A stretch of 12,737 nt of DNA from positions 1 through 12,737 of the forward strand of contig VFKO01000326.1 in the NCBI GenBank assembly GCA_009885515.1. Reading direction: 5' to 3'. Position numbers and translations under genes: made by a program. Positions 1 to 7,040 of the stretch are shown piece by piece. The notes under the pieces are model-generated. The model was not told the DNA's origin. It saw nothing but the letters and a program-made list of their open reading frames with translations, and ran no database searches. This DNA comes from Rhodobiaceae bacterium. Its GTDB lineage: Bacteria; Pseudomonadota; Alphaproteobacteria; Micropepsales; Micropepsaceae. The stretch's first letter is position 1; each line of letters starts with the position of its first letter.

Positions 1-1
1 G

Positions 2-1354
2 CCGCAGGAGCTGCTCGACGCCGCCGCGGCGCGATCACGCGACGTGAACGGCAAAATCAACGCCATCGTCGTCGACCACGAAGCGCTCGCCCGCAAGTCG
101 ATCAGCGACGGCCTGCCGAAAGGCCCGCTCACCGGCGTGCCCTATCTGCTGAAAGATCTCGGCGTTGGCCTGAAGGGCACGATCACGACGGGAAGCCTCA
201 GCCTGACGAAGGACACGGTAGCCGAAGCGGACACGACATTCGTGGAACGCTGCAAGACGGCCGGCCTCGTGATCTTCGGCAAGACGCACTCGCCGGAACT
301 GGGACTCAGCCCATCGTCCGAGTCGCGCATGTTCGGCGCCACGCGCAATCCGTGGAACCTGAACCACATCGCGGGCGGCTCAAGCGGCGGCGCAGCCGCA
401 TCGGTGGCAAGTGGCATCGTGCCCGTCGCGCATGCGACCGACGGCAGCGGCTCAATCCGCATTCCCGCATCGTGTTGCGGCCTCTTCGGCTTGAAGCCGA
501 CGCGCGCCCGCACGCCAGCGGGACCCAAGCGCGGTGAAGGCTGGGGCGGCGCCTCGGTCGGTCACGTCGTCTCGCGCTCGGTGCGCGACAGTGCCGCCTT
601 CTTGGACGCAACCGCAGGCGCAGCCCCCGGCGATCCCTACCCCGCGCCACATCAAGCGCGCGCCTTCCTCGACGAAGTCAAAGCACCACCCGGCCGTCTG
701 CGCATCGCCTTCTCGACCAAGCCTGCAATCCCGGCAGACGTGCACCCCGACGCCATCGCCGCCGTGCGCGACGCGGCAAAGCTCTGCGAAAGCCTAGGCC
801 ACATCGTCGAAGAAGCAGCCCCAAGCCTCAACGGCATGGAAATCATGGCCGCTCAAGGCATCGTCATCAGCGCCAACGTCGCCTTCACAGTCGACGAAGC
901 AGCCGAAGCCTTAGGCCGCACCGCGCGCCCCGAAGACATCGAACGCGCCACCTGGTTCCGCATCGAGAACGCCCGCAAGACGGATTCAAGTGCTTACGCG
1001 CGCGCCATGAACACGCTGCACCTTCTCGGCCGCACCGTCGCCAATTTCATGACAACCTACGACGTGATCCTGCAACCAACTGCAGCCCAACCGCCTCTGC
1101 CCATCGGCGTGCTCAACATGGAGCGCGAAGACCTGGCCCAGATGTTCCGCGAGATGATCGCCTTCATCCCCTACACCGGCATCTACAACCTTACCGGCCA
1201 GCCCTCGGCAAACGTGCCGCTCTATTGGAATGCCCAAGGCCTACCCATCGGCACCATGTTCACCGCCCGCTTCGGCGATGAAGCCACGCTCTTCCGCCTG
1301 GCCGCTCAGCTCGAACACGCAAAACCATGGAAGGACCGTTACCCGCCCCTGTGA
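2..1354 (+). CDS. Amidase-signature hydrolase, NylA-like (5' end missing)
   Basis: An amidase-signature (AS) family hydrolase that cleaves a C-N amide bond; substrate unknown. The AS catalytic triad is visible: the Lys of YLLKDLG (codon at 152), the cis-Ser of GGSSGG (codon at 380) and the nucleophilic Ser of DGSGSIRIPA (codon at 452). The two serines are 24 residues apart, as in FAAH. The layout after the signature (CCGLFGLKP, then EGWGG, then SRSVRDSA and GDPYPAP) resembles the 6-aminohexanoate cyclic-dimer hydrolase (NylA) branch from memory, but this does not prove that activity. A GTG at 44 could be taken as a start, but the same frame is open to the first base and reads PQELLDAAAARSRD, a normal AS N-terminal segment, so the gene starts upstream of the window. 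The stop overlaps the end of the convergent acetyltransferase gene by 16 bp. I am sure of the family and unsure of the substrate. Confidence 0.93.
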   Translation, partial: PQELLDAAAARSRDVNGKINAIVVDHEALARKSISDGLPKGPLTGVPYLLKDLGVGLKGTITTGSLSLTKDTVAEADTTFVERCKTAGLVIFGKTHSPELGLSPSSESRMFGATRNPWNLNHIAGGSSGGAAASVASGIVPVAHATDGSGSIRIPASCCGLFGLKPTRARTPAGPKRGEGWGGASVGHVVSRSVRDSAAFLDATAGAAPGDPYPAPHQARAFLDEVKAPPGRLRIAFSTKPAIPADVHPDAIAAVRDAAKLCESLGHIVEEAAPSLNGMEIMAAQGIVISANVAFTVDEAAEALGRTARPEDIERATWFRIENARKTDSSAYARAMNTLHLLGRTVANFMTTYDVILQPTAAQPPLPIGVLNMEREDLAQMFREMIAFIPYTGIYNLTGQPSANVPLYWNAQGLPIGTMFTARFGDEATLFRLAAQLEHAKPWKDRYPPL

Positions 1355-2166
1355 CCGTGCGGCACGCACGCGAACAAGGCCTCGTGCCGCGCGCAGATTT
1401 TCGGCCATAACCGCGCAGCCTCGGGTAAATCCAAATCGAATGTGTCGCGCAACGTCGCAACATAGGCATCTGCGCTCTCCACAGTGGTCGTTCCCTTCCC
1501 ACCCGAATTGATCCGCGTCAGCGTGCGTCCGCGCAGACTGGTGTGCTCGTCGTTCCGCCAGCGTTGCGCGACGGCATTCAACACGAAGGCCGAATTGGGA
1601 TCGCTCTGCAGAAACCGGCAGCGCGCCTCCAACAACGCCTCGTCCGAAACGTCCTCGTGGAAATCGAATGACGGGCCGCCGGTGATCGCATCGTCGAAAT
1701 AGCGGTACCAGCCACCTTCGATGCGCTCAAGACAGCAGTTGAGCGGGCCGACGCGAAACGCGCCCTCACGCAGACGGATGGGCTCGATCAATCCATTGCC
1801 AAAGCCTGCATCGGCAAGCCAAGTCTCCCCGAGATCGACCAACAAAACCAGGTGATTGCCGACGGCCTGGTCGCCCACAGCTTCGCGCCGCACACCGCCG
1901 GCCAGGCGCTTGACGCTAAATCCGATCACCTCAAGCGCCCACGACAGCAGACCGTTCATCTCGTAACACCAGCCGCCGCGTCGCCGCCCGACGATCTTGT
2001 CGAAGATCGCGGGAACCGCGCGGCTCACCTTCACGCCGAACTGCACATCCAGATTCTCATACGGAATGCTCTCCACATGCGCGCGGTGAATGGCGCGCAA
2101 TGTTGCAAGATCCGGCTGCACCGGGCCTGCATAGCCGATGCGGTCGAGGTAAGCCTGAAGTCTCAT
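1339..2166 (-). CDS. nat: Arylamine N-acetyltransferase (NAT)
   Basis: A cytosolic arylamine N-acetyltransferase that moves the acetyl group of acetyl-CoA onto arylamines, hydrazines or arylhydroxylamines through a cysteine-bound intermediate. With the start at 2166 (MRLQAYLDRIGY) the protein is 275 residues, the usual bacterial NAT length. The Cys-His-Asp triad falls at C67 (RRGGWCYEMN), H105 (GNHLVLLV) and D119 (LADAGFGNG), almost exactly where characterised NATs have it (about 69, 107 and 122). The IPYENLD motif near residue 34 is also typical. An open frame extends 14 codons further to 2208, but those residues do not look like NAT and the ATG at 2166 gives the canonical N-terminus. The gene is 66 bp downstream of the Nudix gene on the same strand and may be co-transcribed with it. 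Its last 16 bp overlap the amidase gene tail to tail. The physiological substrate is not evident. Confidence 0.95.
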   Translation of the reverse strand: MRLQAYLDRIGYAGPVQPDLATLRAIHRAHVESIPYENLDVQFGVKVSRAVPAIFDKIVGRRRGGWCYEMNGLLSWALEVIGFSVKRLAGGVRREAVGDQAVGNHLVLLVDLGETWLADAGFGNGLIEPIRLREGAFRVGPLNCCLERIEGGWYRYFDDAITGGPSFDFHEDVSDEALLEARCRFLQSDPNSAFVLNAVAQRWRNDEHTSLRGRTLTRINSGGKGTTTVESADAYVATLRDTFDLDLPEAARLWPKICARHEALFACVPHGHRGG

Positions 2167-2232
2167 GTCGACATTCGAACCACAAACAATCTGTGAAAGC
2201 AATTGCACTACAAAAATTAGCGCTTCACGACG

Positions 2233-2721
2233 TCACCACTGGGGGCTTTGGTCAGCCTCACCTAGAAATTCCGCCAGCCGCCGCCGCGTGCCGCCGGTTG
2301 TGCCCTTGGGCAGATCGCGAATAGGAAAAAACTTTGCTTCGGCGATTTCAAGTGGCCGGGCCTTGCCGTCGATCACCTTCCAACTTTCAGTAGCGAACAC
2401 GGCGATATGATCCGATTTGTTCTCCGTCAGACTGAGATACATGCCAAACAACACGGGCGTTGTCGTCGTTTCAATCAGCGCTTCCTCCCGCAGCTCGCGC
2501 GCGGCCGCATCGGCCGCCGTTTCGCACGGATCGATAGCGCCACCCGGAAAGTGCCAGCCCGGCGCATAAGTATGCTTGACCAACAGCACCTGATCGGCGC
2601 CATCACGAACGATAATCCGTACGCCAATTGTTAAGGGCCAGCGTCCGCGCCGCGCCAAACGCATCACCCGGTGATAGGCAAAACCGGCTGCACCAACGAC
2701 GCGTCCAAGTCCCGTTGCCAT
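2233..2721 (-). CDS. Nudix hydrolase
   Basis: A Nudix-fold pyrophosphohydrolase that likely acts on a nucleoside diphosphate linked to another moiety; the substrate cannot be told from sequence. The protein is 162 residues from the ATG at 2721. The Nudix box runs from G61 to about residue 83, with E67 and the metal-binding REXXEE residues R75, E76, E79 and E80. The usual Gly after REXXEE is a Leu here, a mild departure. WHFPGGAI before the box and a roughly 30-residue basic N-terminal segment (RVMRLARRGRWPL) resemble small alphaproteobacterial Nudix proteins. The frame is open to a TTG at 2754, but the ATG at 2721 has a GGA about 10 bases upstream and is preferred. It is divergent from the flagellin-like gene and 66 bp ahead of the acetyltransferase gene on the same strand. 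Confidence 0.88.
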   Translation of the reverse strand: MATGLGRVVGAAGFAYHRVMRLARRGRWPLTIGVRIIVRDGADQVLLVKHTYAPGWHFPGGAIDPCETAADAAARELREEALIETTTTPVLFGMYLSLTENKSDHIAVFATESWKVIDGKARPLEIAEAKFFPIRDLPKGTTGGTRRRLAEFLGEADQSPQW

Positions 2722-2835
2722 GGCTATTCCAATGTTTGTGCGGTTAATGGGCAATAAACCGTCTCAAGTAAAGCGTCCCTAACTCCTCCCCGTTTAGTCT
2801 ACCCATTCAAGTGAGCCTGAAATCGGGGAAAATTC

Positions 2836-3498
2836 ATGTCCGCAAAATTGCAGCGCGATGACGCAGAAAGCCTGTTCGCCTATGCCCGCCGCGTTCTCTC
2901 CGGCAAGGAAGAGCCGGCGCCCGCACCCGCCGACCCTGTCGACATCCGCTCAGGCATTGACCGCGCGCTCCGACTCTCGCGGCGTGTACCTACTGGACCA
3001 ACGACCCTTGAAGAAACGGCTGCACGCGCCGTCGCCACCGTCGAAGGAACCCTGGTTGCCATCGATTCGATTCACGACTATCTGGGCGAAGCTCTCGAAC
3101 TGACCGCATCTGCGTTATTAACCCCAGATGCTACCAAGCGCGCCATGATTGCCGATCGCTACGAAGAGCTTCGCACACGCATAGACACTGTGGCCGCCGG
3201 TGCAACTTTTGAAAGCGTCAACCTCATCGACGGCGGCCGCGAAGCCATTGAAATAAGGCTCCCTGCAGCAGGCGAACCGCGCCACTCGATCGGCCACATC
3301 ACTCTGGTCGCCGGCGAACGCGGGCTCTCCCTCAAAGCTCCCTCCGAACTCTTCTCCTCCAACGACGAAATCGAAGTTGCCCGCCACTCACTCTTCGCTG
3401 CCCGTGAGCGGCTGGACCGCGCCGCCGAGACATTCCTCAACCAGGCAAGTGTTCTGGCGCCGCATTTGGGCGTGAGCCTGAACTCCGGCAATACGTAG
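2836..3498 (+). CDS. Flagellin-like protein lacking D0 regions
   Basis: I read this as a divergent homologue of the flagellin core. Residues about 58-134 follow the flagellin D1 pattern: an Ala-rich helix (AARAVATVEGTLVAIDSIHDYL), then RYEELRTRIDTVA, then FESVNLIDGG, which matches the family motif of a helix ending in FNGxxLLNG. Residues about 175-215 resemble the returning C-terminal D1 helix (ALxxVxxxRAxLG in the family). The extreme N-terminus does not have the flagellin start (an INTN-like motif) but a Pro/Ala-rich stretch after residue 25, and the C-terminus stops at LGVSLNSGNT without the hydrophobic D0 helix. At 220 residues it is shorter than most flagellins. It therefore probably does not polymerise into the filament. 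The ATG at 2836 is preceded by GGGGAAAA. It stands alone, divergent from the Nudix gene; motA lies about 1.5 kb downstream. The homology is judged by eye, so the function is uncertain. Confidence 0.7.
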   Translation: MSAKLQRDDAESLFAYARRVLSGKEEPAPAPADPVDIRSGIDRALRLSRRVPTGPTTLEETAARAVATVEGTLVAIDSIHDYLGEALELTASALLTPDATKRAMIADRYEELRTRIDTVAAGATFESVNLIDGGREAIEIRLPAAGEPRHSIGHITLVAGERGLSLKAPSELFSSNDEIEVARHSLFAARERLDRAAETFLNQASVLAPHLGVSLNSGNT

Positions 3499-3564
3499 TC
3501 AAGGCCTGCTCAAACAAGTCATTTCGTTGAACCTGAAACTGCATTATCCTGCGTTCTTCAAACC

Positions 3565-3570
3565 GGAGAA
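3565..3570 (+). promoter_or_regulatory. Ribosome binding site of the methyltransferase gene
   Basis: GGAGAA lies 4 bases before the ATG at 3575. This fixes the start at 3575 although the frame is open further upstream to a TTG at 3527. Confidence 0.6.
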
Positions 3571-3574
3571 CCGC

Positions 3575-4396
3575 ATGTCTCAACCACAATCAAACGCCGA
3601 TCAAATCGCCTTCTGGAACGGTGACGCTGGCGCCAAATGGGCCAAGGCCCAGGACCGGCTTGACGCGATGTTGTCAGAAATTTCGGCTGAGCTCATGCGT
3701 GCCGCGGCACCACAGCCGGGCGAACACGTCCTCGACATTGGTTGCGGCTGTGGCGGCACATCCATCGAGATCGCAAAAGGCGGCGCGCACGTCACCGGCA
3801 TTGACATCTCACAACCCATGCTCGCCCGCGCCAGGCAGCGCGCCACCAACATCAGCTTCATCGAAGCCGATGCGGCAACGCACAACTTTTCTCCGGCCTT
3901 CGATCTGCTCTTTTCGCGTTTCGGCGTGATGTTCTTTGCCAACCCTGATGCAGCCTTTGCCAATCTCAGAACGGCGCTGAAACCAGGCGGCAGGCTCACC
4001 TTCGCCTGCTGGCGCGATTGGCGCGAGAATGAGTGGGTGCGCATTCCTATCAGCGCCGTGCGCCCGCACGTGCCGCCTCAACCCCAGCTCGGCCCCGAAG
4101 ATCCAGGCCCCTTTGCCTTTGCCGATCTCACTCGCGTGCGCAGAATTCTGACTTATGCAGGCTTTGACCGCATCACTGCGCGCCCGCTCGATGCAGTCAT
4201 GCGCTTGGGCAATTCGCTGGATGACGCCATCACCCACATCCAGGATTTCGGGCCCGTATCGCGCATGTTGGCAGATGCCTCGACCGCTGAGAAAGCGGCC
4301 GCCACGACGGCCCTGCGAGAAGCCTTCAAACCGTTTGCCGCCCGCACGCCTTTCACAATGGATGGCGCCGTCTGGATCGTGAGTGCCACATTATGA
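3575..4396 (+). CDS. Class I SAM-dependent methyltransferase
   Basis: A soluble Rossmann-fold methyltransferase of the UbiE/COQ5 or Methyltransf_11/25 type; the acceptor is unknown. The protein is 273 residues. Motif I is VLDIGCGCGGTS (52-63), the ribose-binding acidic residue is D77 in TGIDIS, the EADA motif is at 97-100, a DLLFSRFGVMFF post-motif is at 110-121, and LKPGGRL is at 135-141. The N-terminal segment QIAFWNGDAGAKWAKAQDRLD is typical of a subgroup annotated simply as class I SAM-dependent methyltransferase. The start at 3575 is supported by a GGAGAA box. The stop codon overlaps the start of the next gene (ATGA), so the two are almost certainly co-translated and probably act on the same substrate or pathway. 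Nothing nearby identifies the acceptor. Confidence 0.9.
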   Translation: MSQPQSNADQIAFWNGDAGAKWAKAQDRLDAMLSEISAELMRAAAPQPGEHVLDIGCGCGGTSIEIAKGGAHVTGIDISQPMLARARQRATNISFIEADAATHNFSPAFDLLFSRFGVMFFANPDAAFANLRTALKPGGRLTFACWRDWRENEWVRIPISAVRPHVPPQPQLGPEDPGPFAFADLTRVRRILTYAGFDRITARPLDAVMRLGNSLDDAITHIQDFGPVSRMLADASTAEKAAATTALREAFKPFAARTPFTMDGAVWIVSATL

Positions 4397-4872
4397 CAAC
4401 CGAACAATTCACCCAGCTGTTGAACCGTTTTTGTGACGCAGCCTCGCGCGGCGACGCAAAGGCGTTTGCCGCCTGCTTCACCGAAGACGGCGTCTATCAC
4501 GATTATATTTACGGCCCACACAAAGGCCGGGCCTCAATAGAAGACATGCTGGCCAATCTTTTCCACCGCGATGCCAAGGACTATGATTGGCGCATGTTCG
4601 ACCCCGTCTGCAACGGCGGCACAGCCTATGCCTGGTCCCTGTCGAAATTCACATCAACTGTCCCCGAATTCCAGGGCAAACAGGTCGTCATCGACGGCAT
4701 CAGCCGCTTTACGGTGAAGAATGGATTAATTTCCGAATACCACGAAAGCGTCAACGGCGGCGTCGCCATGGTGCAGCTTGGCGTCGCGGCACCCCGCATC
4801 GAGAAAGTCCTCAAGCGCTGGGCCGGCTGGTTGCGCGACAGGCCTGAAGTCCAGACCTATCTTCGACGTTAA
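4393..4872 (+). CDS. SnoaL-like / NTF2-fold protein
   Basis: A 159-residue single-domain protein of the NTF2-like superfamily (SnoaL type). The pattern is typical: a first helix (TQLLNRFCDAASRGDAKAFAACF), then FTEDGVYHDYIYGPHKGRASI, where the segment after the first strand leads into the cone-shaped pocket, and later strands including QVVIDGISRFTVKNGLISEYHES. Such proteins act as small isomerases, cyclases, hydrolases or binding proteins, and sequence alone does not tell which. There is no signal peptide, so it is cytosolic. The ATGA overlap with the methyltransferase gene indicates translational coupling and a shared role, for example a methyltransferase paired with a small-molecule-binding partner. 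That role is inference. About 140 bp without a clear gene follows before motA. Confidence 0.82.
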   Translation: MTTEQFTQLLNRFCDAASRGDAKAFAACFTEDGVYHDYIYGPHKGRASIEDMLANLFHRDAKDYDWRMFDPVCNGGTAYAWSLSKFTSTVPEFQGKQVVIDGISRFTVKNGLISEYHESVNGGVAMVQLGVAAPRIEKVLKRWAGWLRDRPEVQTYLRR

Positions 4873-5013
4873 ACCCGCATTCACCATGAGGCGCGGGTGA
4901 AAAAAATCCGGGTGTTTGCTTCAACGATCTTTAAGTGGGCCTGGCCATACTGCCCCTGTGAATACTAAGCCTCGCGCATCCCCGCGGGAGGCAGGGAGTA
5001 GGCTGCGTACTTC

Positions 5014-5886
5014 ATGTTTCAAATCGGCGGCGCCATCTTGGTCTTTGTTACGGTCTTCGGCGGCTACGTCCTGGCCGGCGGCAGTTTCGAAGTCATTCTG
5101 CATGCGCTTCCCTATGAAGGCACCCAGATTATGGGCGCCGGCATTGGCGCCTTGCTGATCGCCTCGAGCGGTCCCGCACTCAAATCGACTTTGGCATCAT
5201 TCGGCAAAGTCATGGCGGGCTCGAAATGGAAAGAAAAAGACTATACTGACTTGTTGTGCCTGCTCTTCACCTTGACCAAGACCATGAAATCCAAGGGCAT
5301 GATCGTGCTCGAGCAACACATCGAAAAACCCGAAGAGTCGGCGATCTTTAAGTGCTACCCGCGCATCATGAAAGATCACTTCGCGATCGACTTCATCTGC
5401 GACACCATCCGCATGATGACCATGAGCCTGGAAGACCCCCATCAGGTAGAAACCTCGATGGAAAAGCAGATGGAGAAACATCACCATGAAGCGCTCCTGG
5501 GTGCAGGCGCTCTGCAAAACATGGCAGATGCCATGCCCGCACTCGGCATCGTCGCCGCTGTTTTGGGCGTCATCAAAACCATGAGCTCGATCACCGAGCC
5601 GCCCGAAGTCTTGGGTGGCATGATCGGCGGTGCCCTTGTGGGAACATTCTTCGGCGTCTTTGTGGCGTATGGCTTCATCGGCCCGATGGCAACACGTGTC
5701 AAAGCGTCTGTCGACGAAGAGGGCCTCTTTTATCAGGTCATCCGCGACGTACTCGTCGCCCACCTGCATGGCAACGCCGCACAGGTCTCCGTCGAAATCG
5801 GCCGCGGCAGCGTACCCAGCCACTTCCAGCCCTCGTTCATAAAACTGGAAGAAGCGCTCAATGCCGCGCCCGGCGACAAGGGCTAA
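5014..5886 (+). CDS. motA: Flagellar motor stator protein MotA
   Basis: An inner-membrane stator subunit that, with MotB, conducts ions to drive flagellar rotation. The protein is 290 residues, normal for alphaproteobacterial MotA. The N-terminus MFQIGGAILVFVTVFGGYVLAGG is the family signature and contains helix 1. Helix 2 is at about 36-53 and the large cytoplasmic loop at about 54-170. Helix 3 is at about 172-190 (MPALGIVAAVLGVIKTM) and helix 4 at about 203-224. P175 and P224 fit the two conserved prolines needed for torque (173 and 222 in E. coli). The cytoplasmic loop has the KSKGMIVLEQHIE segment, where family members carry the charged residues that contact FliG. The Shine-Dalgarno is weak, but the N-terminus fits the family exactly. 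motB is not adjacent, which is common in alphaproteobacteria. The stop overlaps by 3 bases a possible small - strand gene. Confidence 0.96.
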   Translation: MFQIGGAILVFVTVFGGYVLAGGSFEVILHALPYEGTQIMGAGIGALLIASSGPALKSTLASFGKVMAGSKWKEKDYTDLLCLLFTLTKTMKSKGMIVLEQHIEKPEESAIFKCYPRIMKDHFAIDFICDTIRMMTMSLEDPHQVETSMEKQMEKHHHEALLGAGALQNMADAMPALGIVAAVLGVIKTMSSITEPPEVLGGMIGGALVGTFFGVFVAYGFIGPMATRVKASVDEEGLFYQVIRDVLVAHLHGNAAQVSVEIGRGSVPSHFQPSFIKLEEALNAAPGDKG

Positions 5887-6062
5887 GACTTTGACTGGGT
5901 CCAGAAACTAACTACAAAAACAGCAAGTCCCCCGCACAGCATCGCAAGCGGCACCAGCCAATCGACCGGCAGTTCAACACCAGCCACAACCGCAACCATC
6001 ACCACCATTCCTGCAATTTGTGGCATTCGCATTTCTGCACCCACCGTTTTCCCCACATGCAT
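5883..6062 (-). CDS. Possible two-helix membrane microprotein
   Basis: A 59-residue open frame starting at the ATG at 6062. It encodes two hydrophobic segments, about residues 15-31 (QIAGMVVMVAVVAGVEL) and 34-54 (DWLVPLAMLCGGLAVFVVSFW), joined by a short Pro-containing turn, with a polar TQSKS tail. This composition is unlike the Arg- or His-rich antisense frames seen elsewhere in the window. It fills the gap between the ends of motA and the start of the hydroxylase gene, and its stop overlaps the motA stop. A second ATG (MRMPQIAG) with a GGGTG box about 8 bases upstream is an alternative start. The frame is open further upstream to 6302, but that would overlap the hydroxylase. I do not recognise it; it could also be a chance frame. 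Confidence 0.4.
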   Translation of the reverse strand: MHVGKTVGAEMRMPQIAGMVVMVAVVAGVELPVDWLVPLAMLCGGLAVFVVSFWTQSKS

Positions 6063-6156
6063 TCTATGCCATTGAGCCAGCACAACGACTGGTCCATTGG
6101 TTTTAGGGTTAAGCCGTTCTATTCCTGTGCGACTCAGCTGGAGAGGAATGCAGCAC

Positions 6157-6819
6157 ATGATTTTGGTTATCAAGGACGTTCTGAGCCCTGACGATATCCT
6201 TAAAGTCAGCGACAGGATGAACGCCCTCAATTTCGTAGACGGCACCAAGACCGCAGGCTGGCATGCCAAGCTCGTCAAGAACAACCAGCAGGTTGACCGC
6301 ACTCAACTCGACTACGCGCCACTGAACAAATCGGTCAGCGAAGCCATCATGCGCAACGGCCAGTTCCGCACCGCCGCCCGCCCGCGCCAGATCACACCGC
6401 TGCTCTTCAGCCGCTACCACGACGGCATGGAGTACGGCACCCACGTAGACGACCCCATCATGTACAATCTGCGCAGCGATATCTCCTTCACGCTTTTCCT
6501 GGCCGAACCCGGCAGCTATGACGGCGGCGAACTCGTGATGGAAACCACAGAGGGAGAGCGCGCCTTCAAACTCAACCCCGGCCAAATGCTGATCTACCCG
6601 TCAACGACGTTGCATCGTGTCACCCCGGTAACCAAAGGCGAACGCATCGCCGCCGTCGGCTGGTGCCAATCCTATGTCCGCCAAGCCGACCGGCGCGAAA
6701 TCCTCTGGGAACTCGACCTCGCCCGCCGCGCCCTCTTCGAACGCGAAAAGAAAACCCGCGAGTTCGACCAGATCTCCAAAGCCCACGCCAACCTCATCCG
6801 CATGTGGTCGGATGGGTAG
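6157..6819 (+). CDS. PKHD-type Fe(II)/2-oxoglutarate hydroxylase (PiuC/YbiX family)
   Basis: A non-haem iron and 2-oxoglutarate-dependent dioxygenase of the PKHD-type (prolyl 4-hydroxylase-like) family that includes E. coli YbiX and Pseudomonas PiuC. In other bacteria these are linked to iron uptake or iron limitation; no TonB receptor or iron storage gene is seen here. The protein is 220 residues from the ATG at 6157. Iron ligands are H96 and D98 (YGTHVDD) and H153 (TTLHRV); R163 in GERIAAVGW would bind the 2-oxoglutarate carboxylate. The family markers KLVKNNQQVD (about 38-47) and LNPGQMLIYPSTTLH are present. A GGAGAGGA box ends at 6147. An ATG at 6148 is in frame, but only one base follows the box, whereas the ATG at 6157 has a 9-base gap and yields the YbiX-like N-terminus. 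The substrate is unknown. Confidence 0.93.
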   Translation: MILVIKDVLSPDDILKVSDRMNALNFVDGTKTAGWHAKLVKNNQQVDRTQLDYAPLNKSVSEAIMRNGQFRTAARPRQITPLLFSRYHDGMEYGTHVDDPIMYNLRSDISFTLFLAEPGSYDGGELVMETTEGERAFKLNPGQMLIYPSTTLHRVTPVTKGERIAAVGWCQSYVRQADRREILWELDLARRALFEREKKTREFDQISKAHANLIRMWSDG

Positions 6820-6857
6820 TACCCGGAATCAAAAATGGGAGAGATGGATTTTAAGCG

Positions 6858-6992
6858 CTTCTCCCTTTGGGAGAAGCTGGCCCGCCACTTCGGCGGGGCT
6901 GATGAGGGGACGCAGTGCTGGACGCAGTCCCTCATCCGTCACGGGTCGCGAAGTTGCGGCCCGCGCCACCTTCGCCCGCTTGCGGGAGAAGG
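6858..6992. repeat. Intergenic palindromic mosaic repeat
   Basis: A run of nested hairpins between two convergent genes: (a) a 9-bp stem centred at 6867, GCTTCTCCC/GGGAGAAGC with a TTT loop; (b) CCCGCC/GGCGGG at 6881-6897; (c) GATGAGGG/CCCTCATC at 6901-6936, with the direct repeat GACGCAGT twice in its loop (6909 and 6921); (d) CCTTCGCCCGC/GCGGGAGAAGG at 6969-6992 with one mismatch. The outer hairpins share the GGGAGAAG core and, in the family, the 'CTTCTCCC ... CCCTCATC' mosaic is a common alphaproteobacterial intergenic repeat (RIME-like). Assigning it to a named repeat family needs a genome search. It could act as a bidirectional transcription stop, though no T-run follows the stems. Confidence 0.75.
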
Positions 6993-7040
6993 GCAATAAA
7001 TTCTACAGATTGCAGTTTCACCGGCCAATGATAGGGGGTA

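Noticed and set aside
3527..3574. Upstream extension of the methyltransferase to a TTG at 3527
   Set aside because: The 16 extra residues do not look like the family and the GGAGAA box sits just before the ATG at 3575.
4872..4912. Two alternative 6-bp hairpins (ACCCGC/GCGGGT and TTCACC/GGTGAA) after the SnoaL-like gene
   Set aside because: The stems are short and followed by an A-run rather than a T-run on the + strand, so they do not form a standard intrinsic terminator in either direction.
4930..4965. A possible sigma-54 promoter (CTGGCC...TGC) before motA
   Set aside because: The GG to GC distance does not fit the fixed 10-base spacing of sigma-54 promoters.
5197..5823. 208-codon - strand frame rich in Asp, His and Gly opposite motA
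   Set aside because: The + strand encodes a complete MotA with its helices and prolines; this is its complement.
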